Shown piece after piece: positions 1-13,880 of a DNA stretch of 64,000 nt. The stretch is from Sanderia malayensis. Taxonomy: Eukaryota; Cnidaria; Scyphozoa; Semaeostomeae; Pelagiidae. Each line of letters starts with the position of its first letter. The stretch's first letter is position 1. Under the pieces are notes generated by a model that saw nothing but the letters and a program-made list of their open reading frames with translations, was not told the origin of the DNA and did not search any database. A program made the translations under genes and the position numbers. The stretch spans positions 248,001 to 312,000 of the forward strand of contig RQOL01000521.1 of NCBI GenBank assembly GCA_013076295.1. The letters run 5' to 3'.

Positions 1-3000
1 TAACTTCCACGTTAGGTGACTTCAAACATTGGTAAGTTCCAAAGTTTCTTCACTTCCCACTTTTTTTTTTACTTCAAACTTTTTCTTCACTGCCCACTTT
101 TAAGGACTTCCCATTTTTTCTTGATTTCCCACTTTTGATGACTTCCCACTTTCGGTGACTTCCCACTTTTGATGACTTCCCACTTGTTCTTGACTTTCCA
201 CTTTTTCTTTACTTCTCATCTTCTCTTGACTGCCCAGTATTAATGACTTCCCCCTTTTTCTTGATATCCCACTTTTTCTTCACTTCCCACTTTTTCTTGA
301 CTTCCCACGTTAGGTGACTTCAAAAATTGGTAAGTTCCATAGTTCTCTTCACTTCCCACTTCTTTTTGACTTCCAATTTTTTCTTCACTGCCAACTTTTA
401 AGGACTTCCCATTTTTTCTTGATTTGCCACTTTTGATGACTTCCCACTTTCGGTGACTTCCCACTTTTGATGACCTCCCACTTTTTCTTGACTTTCCACT
501 TATTCTTTACTTTTGATCTTCTCTTGACTGCCCAGTTTTAATGACTTCTCACTTTTTCTTGATTTCCCACTTTTTCTTCACTTCCCACATTTTCTTGACT
601 TCCCACTTTTGATGACTTCGCACGTTTCCTTGACTTTCCACTTTATCTTTACTTGCCCCTTTTTCTTTATTTCCCACTTTTTATGATTCTCATTTTTGGT
701 GACTTCCAAATTTTTCTTGAAATCCCATTTTTGGTGATTTTCCAATTTTTATAAGTTCCCACTTTTTCTTCCCTTCCCATGTTCTCTTGACTGCCCAGTT
801 TTAATGACTTCCTACATTTGCTTGGTTTCCCACTTTTTCTTGACTTCCCACTTTTTCCTGACTTCCCACGTTCGATGACTTCCAACTTTTGATGACTTCC
901 CACTTATTCTTGGCTTCCCATTTTCTCTTCACCGCCCACTTTAATGACTTCCAACTTTTGATGACTTCCCACTTTTTCTTGAAATCCCGTTTTTTGTGAC
1001 TTCCCATTTTTCATGAGTTCCCACTCTTTGTTCACTACCCAATTTTTCTCTACTTCCCATCTTCTCTTGACTGCCCAGTTTTAATGACTTCCAATTTTTG
1101 CTTGATTTCCCACTTTTTCTTGACTTCCCACTTTTTCTTGACTTCACACCTTTGATGATTTTCAACTTTTTCTTGACTTTCTACTCTATCCTGACTTTCC
1201 ACTTTTTCTTGACTTCCCATTTTCTCTTGACTGCCCAGTTTTAAAGACTTCCCACTTTTTCTTGTTTTCCCACTTTTTCTTGACTTCCCACTTTTTCTAG
1301 ACTTCCAACTTTTGATGACTTCCCACTTTTTCTTGACTTTCCACTTTATTTTGACTTCCCACTTTTTCTTGACTTCCCATCTTCTCTTGACTGCCCAGTT
1401 TTAACGACTTCCCACTTTTATTTCACTTCCCACTTTTTCTTCACTTCCCATGTTCTCTTGACTGCCCAGTTTTAATGACTTCCTACATTTGATTGGTTTC
1501 CCACTTTTTCTTGACTTCCCATCTTTTCTTCACTGCCCACTTTTAAAGAGTTCCCACTTTTTCTTGATTTCCCACTTTTTCTTCACTTCCCACTTTTTCT
1601 ACACCTCCCACTTTTGATGACTTCCCACTTTTTCTTGACTTTCCAGTTTATCTTGACTTCCCACTTTTTCTTGACTTCCCATCTTCTCTTGACTGCCCAC
1701 TTTTAAGGACTTCCCATTTTTTCTTGATTTCCCACTTTTGATGACTTCCCACTTTCGGTGACTTCCCACTTTTGATGACTTCCCACTTGTTCTTGACTTT
1801 CCACTTTTTCTCTACTTCCCATCTTCTCTTGACTGCCCAGTTTTAATGGCTTCCAATTTTTCTTGATTTCCCACTTTTTCTTGATTTCCCACTTTTTCTT
1901 GACTTCCCACTTTTGATGACTTCCCACTTTTGATGACTTCCCACTTTTGCTTGATTTTCCATTTTTTCCTGACTGCCCACTTTTTCTTGACTTCCCACAT
2001 TTGCTGACTTTCCACTTTTCATGACTTCCCAGTTTTCATGACTTCCCACTTTTGATAACTTCCCATTTTCGGGGACTTCCCACTTTTGATGACTTCCCAC
2101 TTTTTCTTGTTTTCCCACTTTTGATGACCTCCTACGTTTCATGACTTCCCACTTTTGATGACTTCCACGTTAGGTGACTTCAAACATTGGTAAGTACCAA
2201 AGTTTTTCTTACTTCCCACTTTTTGTTGACTTTCCATTTTTTTCTGACTTCCCACGTTCGATGACTTCCAACTTTTCATGACTTCCCACTTTTGATAACT
2301 TCCCACTTTCGGTGACATCCCACTTTTGATGACTTCCCACTTTTTCTTGTTTTCCAACTTTTGATGACCTCCCTCTTTTCATGACTTCCCACTTTTGATG
2401 ATTTCCACGATAGGTGTCTTCAAACTTTGGTAACTTCCAAAGTTTCTTCTCTTCCCACTTTTTTTTTACTTCAAGCTTTTTCTTCACTGCCCACTTTTAA
2501 GGATTTCCCATTTTTTCTTGATTTCCCACTTTTGATGACTTCCTACTTTCGGTGACTTCCCACTTTTGATGACTTCCCACTTGTTCTTGACTTTCCACTT
2601 TTTCTTTACTTCTCATCTTCTCTTGACTGCCCAGTTTTAATGACTTCCCCCTTTTTCTTGATATCCCACTTTTTCTTCACTTCCCATTTTTTCTTGACTT
2701 CCCACTTTTGATGACTTCGCACGTTTCCTTGACTTGCCACTTTATCTTTACTTGCCCCTTTTTCTTTATTTCCCACTTTTGATGATTCCCATTTTTGGTG
2801 ATTTCCCACTTTTTATGAGTTCCTACTTTTTCTTGACTTCCAACATTTGCTGACTTTCCACTTTTCATGACTTTCCAGTTTTCATGACTTCCCACTTTTG
2901 ATAACTTCCCATTTTCGGGGACTTCCCACTTTTGATGACTTCCCACTTTTTCTTGTTTTCCACTTTTGATGACCTCCTACGTTTCATGACTTCCAACTTT

Positions 3001-6000
3001 TGATGACTTCCACGTTAGGTGACTTCAAACATTGGTAAGTTCCAAACTTCTCTTCACTTCCCACTTCTTTTTGACTTCCAATTTTTTCTTCACTGCCAAC
3101 TTTTAAGGACTTCCCATTTTTTCTTGATTTGCCACTTTTGATGACTTGCCAATTTCGGTGACTTCCCACTTTTGATGACTTCCCACTTTTTCTTGACTTT
3201 CCACTTTTTCTTTACCTCTCATCTTCTCTTGACTGCCCAGTTTTAATGACTTCTCACTTTTTCTTGATTTCCCACTTTTTCTTCACTTCCCAAATTTTCT
3301 TGACTTCCCACTTTTGATGACTTCGCACGTTTCCTTGACTTTCCACTTTATCTTTACTTGCCCCTTCTTCTTTATTTCCCGCTTTTTATGATTCTCATTT
3401 TTGGTGACTTCCAAATTTTTCTTGAAATCCCATTTTTGGTGATTTCCCAATTTTTATAAGTTCCCACTTTTTCTTCCCTTCCCATGTTCTCTTGACTGCC
3501 CAGTTTTAATGACTTCCTACATTTGCTTGGTTTCCCACTTTTTCTTGACTTCCCACTTTTTCCTGACTTCCCACGTTCGATGACTTCCAACTTTTGATGA
3601 CTTCCCACTTATTCTTGGCTTCCCATTTTCTCTTCACCGCCCACTTTAATGACTTCCAACTTTTGATGACTTCCCACTTTTTCTTGAAATCCCAATTTTT
3701 GTGACTTCCCACTTTTCATGAGTTCCCACGCTTTGTTCACTACCCACTTTTTCTCTACTTCCCATCTTCTCTTGACTGCCCAGTTTTAATGACTTCCAAT
3801 TTTTGCTTGATTTCCCACTTTTTCTTGACTTCCCACCTTTGATGACTTCCCACTTTTTCCTGACTTTCCACTTTATTTTGACTTCCCACTTTTTCTTGAC
3901 TCCCCATCTTCTCTTGACTGCCCAGTTTTAACGACTTCCCACTTTTTCTTCACTTCCCACTTTTTCTTTACTTCCCACCTTCTCTTGACTGCCCAGTTTT
4001 AATGACTTGCCACTTTTGCTTGATTTTCCATTTTTTCCTGACTGCCCACTTTTTCTTGACTTCCCACATCTGATGACTTCCCACTTTTGATGACTTCCCA
4101 CTTTTTCTTGTTTTCCAACTTTTGATGACCTCCCTCTTTTCATGACTTCCCACTTTTGATGATTTCCACGATAGGTGTCTTCAAACTTTGGTAACTTCCA
4201 AAATTTTCTTCACTTCCCACTTTTTCCTGACTTCCCATTTTTTCTTCACTGCCCACTTTTAAAGAGTTCCCACTTTCTCTTGATTTCCCACTTTTTCTTC
4301 ACTTCCCACTTTTTCTAGACCTCCCACTTTTGCTGACTTTCCACTTTTCATGACTTTCCAGTTTTCATGACTTCCCACTTTTGATAACTTCCCATTTTCG
4401 GGGACTTCCCACTTTTGATGACTTCCCCCTTTTTCTTGTTTTCCACTTTTGATGACCTCCTACGTTTCATGACTTCCAACTTTTGATGACTTCCACGTTA
4501 GGTGACTTCAAACATTGGTAAGTTCCAAGGTTCTCTTCACTTCCCACTTCTTTTTGACTTCCAATTTTTTCTTCACTGCCAACTTTTAAGGACTTCCCAT
4601 TTTTTCTTGAATTGCCACTTTTGATGACCTCCCACTTTCGGTGACTTCCCACTTTTGATGACTTCCCACTTTTTCTTGACTTTCCACTTTTTCTTTACTT
4701 TTGATCTTCTATTGACTGCCCAGTTTTAATGACTTCTCACTTTTTCTTGATTTCCCACTTTTTCTTCACTTCCCACATTTTCTTGACTTCCCCCTTTTGA
4801 TGACTTCGCACGTTTCCTTGACTTTCCACTTTATCTTTACTTGCCCCTTTTTCTTTATTTCCCACTTTTTATGATTCTCATTTTTGGTGACTTCCATATT
4901 TTTTTTGAAATCCCATTTTTGGTGATTTCCCAATTTTTATAAGTTCCCACTTTTTCTTCCCTTCCCATGTTCTCTTGACCGCCCAGTTTTAATGACTTCC
5001 TACATTTGCTTGGTTTCCCACTTTTTCTTGACTTCCCACTTTTTCCTGACTTCCCACGTTCGATGACTTCCAACTTTTGATGACTTCCCACTTATTCTTG
5101 GCTTCCCATTTTCTCTTCACCGCCCACTTTAATGACTTCCAACTTTTGATGACTTCCCACTTTTTCTTGAAATCCCATTTTTTGTGACTTCCCATTTTTC
5201 ATGAGTTCCCACTCTTTGTTCACTACCCAATTTTTCTCTACTTCCCATCTTCTCTTGACTGCCCAGTTTTAATGACTTCCAATTTTTGCTTGATTTCCCA
5301 CTTTTTCTTGACTTCCCACTTTTTCTTGACTTCCCACCTTTGATGATTTTCAACTTTTTCTTGACTTTCTACTCTATCCTGACTTTCCACTTTTTCTTGA
5401 CTTCCCATTTTCTCTTGACTGCCCAGTTTTAAAGACTTCCCACTTTTTCTTGTTTTCCCACTTTTTCTTGACTTCCCACTTTTTCTAGACTTCCACTTTT
5501 GATGACTTCCCACTTTTTCTTGACTTTCCACTTTATTTTGACTTCCCACTTTTTCTTGACTTCCCATCTTCTCTTGACTGCCCAGTTTTAACGACTTCCC
5601 ACTTTTTCTTCACTTCCCACTTTTTCTTCACTTCCCATGTTCTCTTGACTGCCCAGTTTAAATGACTTCCTACATTTGCTTGGTTTCCCACTTTTTCTTG
5701 ACTTCCCATCTTTTCCTCACTGCCCACTTTTAAAGAGTTCCCACTTTTTCTTGATTTCCCACTTTTTCTTCACTTCCCACTTTTTCTAGACCTCCCACTT
5801 TTGATGACTTCCCACTTTTTCTTGACTTTCCAGTTTATCTTGACTTCCCACTTTTTCTTGACTTCCCATCTTCTCTTGACTGCCCACTTTTAAGGACTTC
5901 CCATTTTTTCTTGATTTCCCACTTTTGATGACTTCCCACTTTCGGTGACTTCCCACTTTTGATGACTTCCCACTTGTTCTTGACTTTCCACTTTTTCTTT

Positions 6001-8904
6001 ACTTCTCATCTTCTCTTGACTGCCCAGTTTTAATGACTTCCCCCTTTTTCTTGATATCCCACTTTTTCTTCACTTCCCATTTTTTCTTGACTTCCCACTT
6101 TTGATGACTTCGCACGTTTCCTTGACTTGCCACTTTATCTTTACTTGCCCCTTTTTCTTCATTTCCCACTTCTTTTTGACTTCCAATTTTTTCTTCACTG
6201 CCAGCTTTTAAGGACTTCCCATTTTTTCTTGACTTTCCACTTTTTCTTTACTTCTGATCTTCTCTTGACTGCCCAGTTTTAATGACTTCTCACTTTTTCT
6301 TGATTTCCCACTATTTCTTCACTTCCCACATTTTCTTGATTTCCCACTTTTGATGACTTCGCACGTTTCCTTGACTTTCCACTTTATTTTTACTTGCCCC
6401 TTTTCTTTATTTCCCGCTTTTTATGATTCTCATTTTTGGTGACTTCCAAATTTTTCTTGAAATCCCATTTTTGGTGATTTCCCAATTTTTATAAGTTCCC
6501 ACTTTTTCTTCCCTTCCCATGTTCTCTTGACTGCCCAGTTTTAATGACTTCCTACATTTGCTTGGTTTCCCACTTTTTCTTGACTTCCCATTTTTTCCTG
6601 ACTTCCCACGTTCGATGACTTCCAACTTTTGATGACTTCCCACTTATTCTTGGCTTCCCATTTTCTCTTCACCGCCCACTTTAATGACTTCCAACTTTTG
6701 ATGACTTCCCACTTTTTCTTGAAATCCCAATTTTTGTGACTTCCCACTTTTCATGAGTTCCCACTCTTTGTTCACTACCCACTTTTTCTCTACTTCCCAT
6801 CTTCTCTTGACTGCCCAGTTTTAATGACTTCCAATTTTTGCTTGATTTCCCACTTTTTCTTGACTTCCCACTTTTTCTTGACTTCCCACCTTTGATGATT
6901 TTCAACTTTTTCTTGACTTTCTACTCTATCCTGACTTTCCACTTTTTCTTGACTTCCCATCTTCTCTTGACTGCCCAGTTTTAAAGACTTCCCACTTTTT
7001 CTTGTTTTCCCACTTTTTCTTGACTTCCCACTTTTTCTAGACTTCCCACTTTTGATGACTTCCCACTTTTTCTTGACTTTCCACTTTATTTTGACTTCCC
7101 ACTTTTTCTTGACTTCCCATCTTCTCTTGACTGCCCAGTTTTAACGACTTCCCACTTTTTCTTCACTTCCCACTTTTTCTTTACTTCCCACCTTCTCTTG
7201 ACTGCCCAGTTTTAATGACTTGCCACTTTTGCCTGATTTTCCATTTTTTCCTGACTGCCCACTTTTTCTTGACTTCCCACATTTGATGACTTCCCACTTT
7301 TGATGACTTCCCACTTTTTCTTGTTTTCCAACTTTTGATGACCTCCCTCTTTTCATGACTTCCCACTTTTGATGATTTCCACGATAGGTGTCTTCAAACT
7401 TTGGTAACTTCCAAAGTTTTCTTCACTTCCCACTTTTTCCTGACTTCCCATTTTTTCTTCACTGCCCACTTTTAAAGAGTTCCCACTTTTTCTTGATTTC
7501 CCACTTTTTCTTCACTTCCCACTTTTTCTAGAACTCCCACTTTTGATGACTTCCCACTTTTTCTTGACTTTCCAGTTTATCTTGACTTCCCACTTTTTCT
7601 TGACTGCCCATCTTCTCTTGACTGCCCACTTTTAAGGACTTCCCATTTTTGCTTGATTTCCCACTTTTTCTTGACTTCCCACTTTTTCTTGACTTCCCAC
7701 TTTTGATGACTTCCCACTTTTTCTTGACTTTCCACTTTTTTTTGACTTCCCACTTTTTCTTGACTTCCCATCTTCTCTTGACTGCCCAGTTTTAACGACT
7801 TCCCACTTTTTCTTCACTTCCCACTTTTTCTTTACTTCCCACCTTCTCTTGACTGCCCAGTTTTAATGACTTGCCACTTTTGCTTGATTTTCCATTTTTT
7901 CCTGACTGCCCACTTTTTCTTGACTTCCCACTTTTGCTGACTTTCCACTTTTCATGACTTCCCAGTTTTCATGACTTCCCACTTTTGATAACTTCCCATT
8001 TTCGGGGACTTCCCACTTTTGATGACTTCCCACTTTTTCTTGTTTTCCAACTTTTGATGATTTTGAAATTTTTTATGACTTTCTACTCTATCTTGACTTT
8101 CCACTTTTTCTTGACTTCCCATCTTCTCTTGACTGCCCAGTTTTAATGACTTCCCACTTTTTCTTGTTTTCCCACTTTTGATTACTTCCCACTTTGCATG
8201 ACTTCCCACTTTTGATAACTTCCCACTTTCGGTGACTTCCCACTTTTGATGACTTCCCACTTTTTCTTGTTTTCCAACTTTTGATGACCTCCCTCTTTTC
8301 ATGACTTCCCACTTTTGATGATTTCCACGATAGGTGTCTTTAAACTTTGGTAACTTCCAAAGTTTTCTTCACTTCCCACTTTTTCTTGACTTCCCATTTT
8401 TTCTTCACTGCCCACTTTTAAAGAGTTCCCACTTTTTCTTGATTTCCCACTTTTTCTTCGCTTCCCACTTTTTATAGACCTCCCACTTTTGATGACTTCC
8501 CACTTTTTCTTGGCTTTCCAGTTTATCTTGACTTCCCACTTTTTCTTGACTTCCCATCTTCTCTTGACTGCCCACTTTTAAGGACTTCCCACTTTTTCTT
8601 GATTTCCCACTTTTTCTTCACTTCCCACTTTTTCTTGACCTCCCACTTTTGATGATTCCCATTTTTGGTGACTTATCACTTTTTATGAGTTCCTACTTTT
8701 TCTTGACTTCCCACATTTGCTGACTTTCCACTTTTCATGACTTTCCAGTTTTCATGACTTCCCATATTTGATAACTTCCACGTTAGGTGACTTCAAACAT
8801 TGGTAAGTTCCAAAGTTTCTTCTCTTCCCACTTTTTTTTTACTTCAAACTTTTTCTTCACTGCCCACTTTTAAGGATTTCCCATTTTTTCTTGATTTCCC
8901 ACTT

Positions 8905-11900
8905 TTGATGACTTCCCACTTTCGGTGACTTCCACTTTTGATGACTTCCCACTTGTTCTTGACTTTCCACTTTTTCTTTACTTCTCATCTTCTCTTGACT
9001 GCCCAGTTTTAATGACTTCCCCCTTTTTCTTGATATCCCACTTTTTCTTCACTTCCCATTTTTTCTTGACTTCCCACTTTTGATGACTTCGCACGTTTCC
9101 TTGACTTGCCACTTTATCTTTACTTGCCCCTTTTTCTTTATTTCCCACTTTTGATGATTCCCATTTTTGGTGATTTCCCACTTTTTATGAGTTCCTACTT
9201 TTTCTTGACTTCCAATATTTGCTGACTTTCCACTTTTCATGACTTTCCAGTTTTCATGACTTCCCACTTTTGATAACTTCCCATTTTCGGGGACTTCCCA
9301 CTTTTGATGACTTCCCACTTTTTCTTGTTTTCCACTTTTGATGACCTCCTACGTTTCATGACTTCCAACTTTTGATGACTTCCACGTTAGGTGACTTCAA
9401 ACATTGGTAAGTTCCAAAGTTCTCTTCACTTCCCACTTCTTTTTGACTTCCAATTTTTTCTTCACTGCCAACTTTTAAGGACTTCCCATTTTTTCTTGAT
9501 TTGCCACTTTTGATGACTTCCCAATTTCGGTGACTTCCCACTTTTGATGACTTCCCACTTTTTCTTGACTTTCCACTTTTTCTTTACTTCTGATCTTCTC
9601 TTGACTGCCCAGTTTTAATGACTTCTCACATTTTCTTGATTTCCCACTTTTTCTTCACTTCCCAAATTTTCTTGACTTCCCACTTTTGATGACTTCGCAC
9701 GTTTCCTTGACTTTCCACTTTATCTTTACTTGCCCCTTCTTCTTTATTTCCCGCTTTTTATGATTCTCATTTTTGGTGACTTCCAAATTTTTCTTGAAAT
9801 CCCATTTTTGGTGATTTCCCAATTTTTATAAGTTCCCACTTTTTCTTCCCTTCCCATGTTCTCTGACTGCCCAGTTTTAATGACTTCCTACATTTGCTTG
9901 GTTTCCCACTTTTTCTTGACTTCCCATTTTTTCCTGAATTCCCACGTTCGATGACTTCCAACTTTTGATGACTTCCCACTTATTCTTGGCTTCCCATTTT
10001 CTCTTCACCGCCCACTTTAATGACTTCCAACTTTTGATGACTTCCCACTTTTTCTTGAAATCCCAATTTTTGTGACTTCCCACTTTTCATGAGTTCCCAC
10101 TCTTTGTTCACTACCCACTTTTTCTCTACTTCCCATCTTCTCTTGACTGCCCAGTTTTAATGACTTCCAATTTTTGCTTGATTCCCACTTTTTCTTGACT
10201 TCCCACTTTTGATGACTTCCCACTTTTTCCTGACTTTCCACTTTATTTTGACTTCCCCACTTTTTCTTGACTTCCCATCTTCTCTTGACTGCCCAGTTTT
10301 AACGACTTCCCACTTTTTCTTCACTTCCCACTTTTTCTTTACTTCCCACCTTCTCTTGACTGCCCAGTTTTAATGACTTGCCACTTTTGCTTGATTTTCC
10401 ATTTTTTCCTGACTGCCCACTTTTTCTTGACTTCCCACATTTGATGACTTCCCACTTTTGATGACTTCCCACTTTTTCTTGTTTTCCAACTTTTGATGAC
10501 CTCCCTCTTTTCATGACTTCCCACTTTTGATGATTTCCACGATAGGTGTCTTCAAACTTTGGTAACTTCCAAAGTTTTCTTCACTTCCCACTTTTTCCTG
10601 ACTTCCCATTTTTTCTTCACTGCCCACTTTTAAAGAGTTCCCACTTTTTCTTGATTTCCCACTTTTTCTTCACTTCCCACTTTTTCTAGACCTCCCACTT
10701 TTGCTGACTTTCCACTTTTCATGACTTTCCAGTTTTCATGACTTCCCACTTTTGATAACTTCCCATTTTCGGGGACTTCCCACTTTTGATGACTTCCCAC
10801 TTCTTCTTGTTTTCCACTTTTGATGACCTCCTACGTTTCATGACTTCCAACTTTTGATGACTTCCACGTTAGGTGACTTCAAACATTGGTAAGTTCCAAA
10901 GTTCTCTTCACTTCCCACTTCTTTTTGACTTCCAATTTTTTCTTCACTGCCAACTTTTAAGGACTTCCCATTTTCTCTTGAATTGCCACTTTTGATGACC
11001 TCCCACTTTCGGTGACTTCCCACTTTTGATGACTTCCCACTTTTTCCTGACTTTCCACTTTTTCTTTACTTCCCACCTTCTCTTCACTGCCCAGTTTTAA
11101 TGACTTGCCACTTTTGCTTGATTTTCCATTTTTTCCTGACTGCCCACTTTTTCTTGACTTCCCACATTTGCTGACTTTCCACTTTTCATGACTTCCCAGT
11201 TTTCATGACTTCCCACTTTTGATAACTTCCCATTTTCGGGGACTTCCCACTTTTGATGACTTCCCACTTTTTCTTGTTTTCCCACTTTTGATGATTTTGA
11301 ACTTTTTTATGACTTTCTACTCTATCTTGACTTTCCACTTTTTCTTGACTTCCCATTTTCTCTTGACTGCCCAGTTTTAATGACTTCCCACTTTTTCTTG
11401 TTTTCCCACTTTTGATTACTTCCCACTTTTCATGACTTCCCACTTTTGATAACTTCCCACTTTCGGTGACTTCCCACTTTTGATGACTTCCCACTCTTTC
11501 TTGTTTTCCAACTTTTGATGACCTCCCTCTTTTCATGACTTCCCACTTTTGATGATTTCCACGATAGGTGTCTTCAAACTTTGGTAACTTCCAAAGTTTT
11601 CTTCACTTCCCACTTTTTCTTGACTTCCCATTTTTTCTTCACTGCCCACTTTTAAAGAGTTCCCACTTTTTCTTGATTTCCCACTTTTTCTTCACTTCCC
11701 ACTTTTTCTAGACCTCCCACTTTTGATGACTTCCCACTTTCGGTGACTTCCCACTTTTGATGACTTCCCACTTGTTCTTGACTTTCCACTTTTTCTTTAC
11801 TTCTCATCTTCTCTTGACTGCCCAGTTTTAATGACTTCCCCCTTTTTCTTGATATCCCACTTTTTCTTCACTTCCCATTTTTTCTTGACTTCCCACTTTT

Positions 11901-13880
11901 GATGACTTCGCACGTTTCCTTGACTTGCCACTTTATCTTTACTTGCCCCTTTTTCTTTATTTCCCACTTTTGATGATTCCCATTTTTGGTGATTTCCCAC
12001 TTTTTATGAGTTCCTACTTTTTCTTGACTTCCAACATTTGCTGACTTTCCACTTTTCATGACTTTCCAGTTTTCATGACTTCCCACTTTTGATAACTTCC
12101 CATTTTCGGGGACTTCCCACTTTTGATGACTTCCCACTTTTTCTTGTTTTCCACTTTTGATGACCTCCTACGTTTCATGACTTCCAACTTTTGATGACTT
12201 CCACGTTAGGTGACTTCAAACATTGGTAAGTTCCAAAAGTTCTCTTCACTTCCCACTTCTTTTTGACTTCCAATTTTTTCTTCACTGCCAACTTTTAAGG
12301 ACTTCCCATTTTTTCTTGATTTGCCACTTTTGATGACTTCCCAATTTCGGTGACTTCCCACTTTTGATGACTTCCCACTTTTTCTTGACTTTCCACTTTT
12401 TCTTTACTTCTGATCTTCTCTTGACTGCCCAGTTTTAATGACTTCTCACATTTTCTTGATTTCCCACTTTTTCTTCACTTCCCAAATTTTCTTGACTTCC
12501 CACTTTTGATGACTTCGCACGTTTCCTTGACTTTCCACTTTATCTTTACTTGCCCCTTCTTCTTTATTTCCCGCTTTTTATGATTCTCATTTTTGGTGAC
12601 TTCCAAATTTTCTTGAAATCCCATTTTTGGTGATTTCCCAATTTTTATAAGTTCCCACTTTTTCTTCCCTTCCCATGTTCTCTTGACTGCCCAGTTTTAA
12701 GACTTCCTACATTTGCTTGGTTTCCCACTTTTTCTTGACTTCCCATTTTTTCCTGAATTCCCACGTTCGATGACTTCCAACTTTTGATGACTTCCCACTT
12801 ATTCTTGGCTTCCCATTTTCTCTTCACCGCCCACTTTAATGACTTCCAACTTTTGATGACTTCCCACTTTTCTTGAAATCCCAATTTTTTGTGACTTCCC
12901 ACTTTTCATGAGTTCCCACTCTTTGTTCACTACCCACTTTTTCTCTACTTCCCATCTTCTCTTGACTGCCCAGTTTTAATGACTTCCAATTTTTGCTTGA
13001 TTTCCCACTTTTTCTTGACTTCCCACTTTTGATGACTTCCCACTTTTTCCTGACTTTCCACTTTATTTTGACTTCCCACTTTTTCTTGACTTCCCATCTT
13101 CTCTTGACTGCCCAGTTTTAACGACTTCGCACTTTTTCTTCACTTCCCACTTTTTCTTTACTTCCCACCTTCTCTTGACTGCCCAGTTTTAATGACTTGC
13201 CACTTTTGCTTGATTTTCCATTTTTTCCTGACTGCCCACTTTTTCTTGACTTCCCACATTTGATGACTTCCCACTTTTGATGACTTCCCACTTTTTCTTG
13301 TTTTCCAACTTTTGATGACCTCCCTCTTTTCATGACTTCCCACTTTTGATGATTTCCACGATAGGTGTCTTCAAACTTTGGTAACTTCCAAAGTTTTCTT
13401 CACTTCCCACTTTTTCCTGACTTCCCATTTTTTCTTCACTGCCCACTTTTAAAGAGTTCCCACTTTTTCTTGATTTCCCACTTTTTCTTCACTTCCCACT
13501 TTTTCTAGACCTCCCACTTTTGCTGACTTTCCACTTTTCATGACTTTCCAGTTTTCATGACTTCCCACTTTTGATAACTTCCCATTTTCGGGGACTTCCC
13601 ACTTTTGATGACTTCCCACTTTTTCTTGTTTTCCACTTTTGATGACCTCCTACGTTTCATGACTTCCAACTTTGATGACTTCCACGTTAGGTGACTTCAA
13701 ACATTGGTAAGTTCCAAAGTTCTCTTCACTTCCCACTTCTTTTTGACTTCCAATTTTTTCTTCACTGCCAACTTTTAAGGACTTCCCATTTTCTCTTGAA
13801 TTGCCACTTTTGATGACCTCCCACTTTCGGTGACTTCCCACTTTTGATGACTTCCCACTTTTTCTTGACTTTCCACTTTT
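8905..13880. repeat. Kilobase tandem duplication in satellite, period 2819 bp
   Basis: About 2.16 kb starting near 8905 recurs starting near 11724. Matching landmarks are 2819 bp apart, for example the ACGATAGG anchors at 10539 and 13358. A short deletion near 13671 reduces the later offset to about 2812. Similarity is lost near 11070 and 13880. Boundaries were judged by eye and are good to a few tens of bases. Confidence 0.8.
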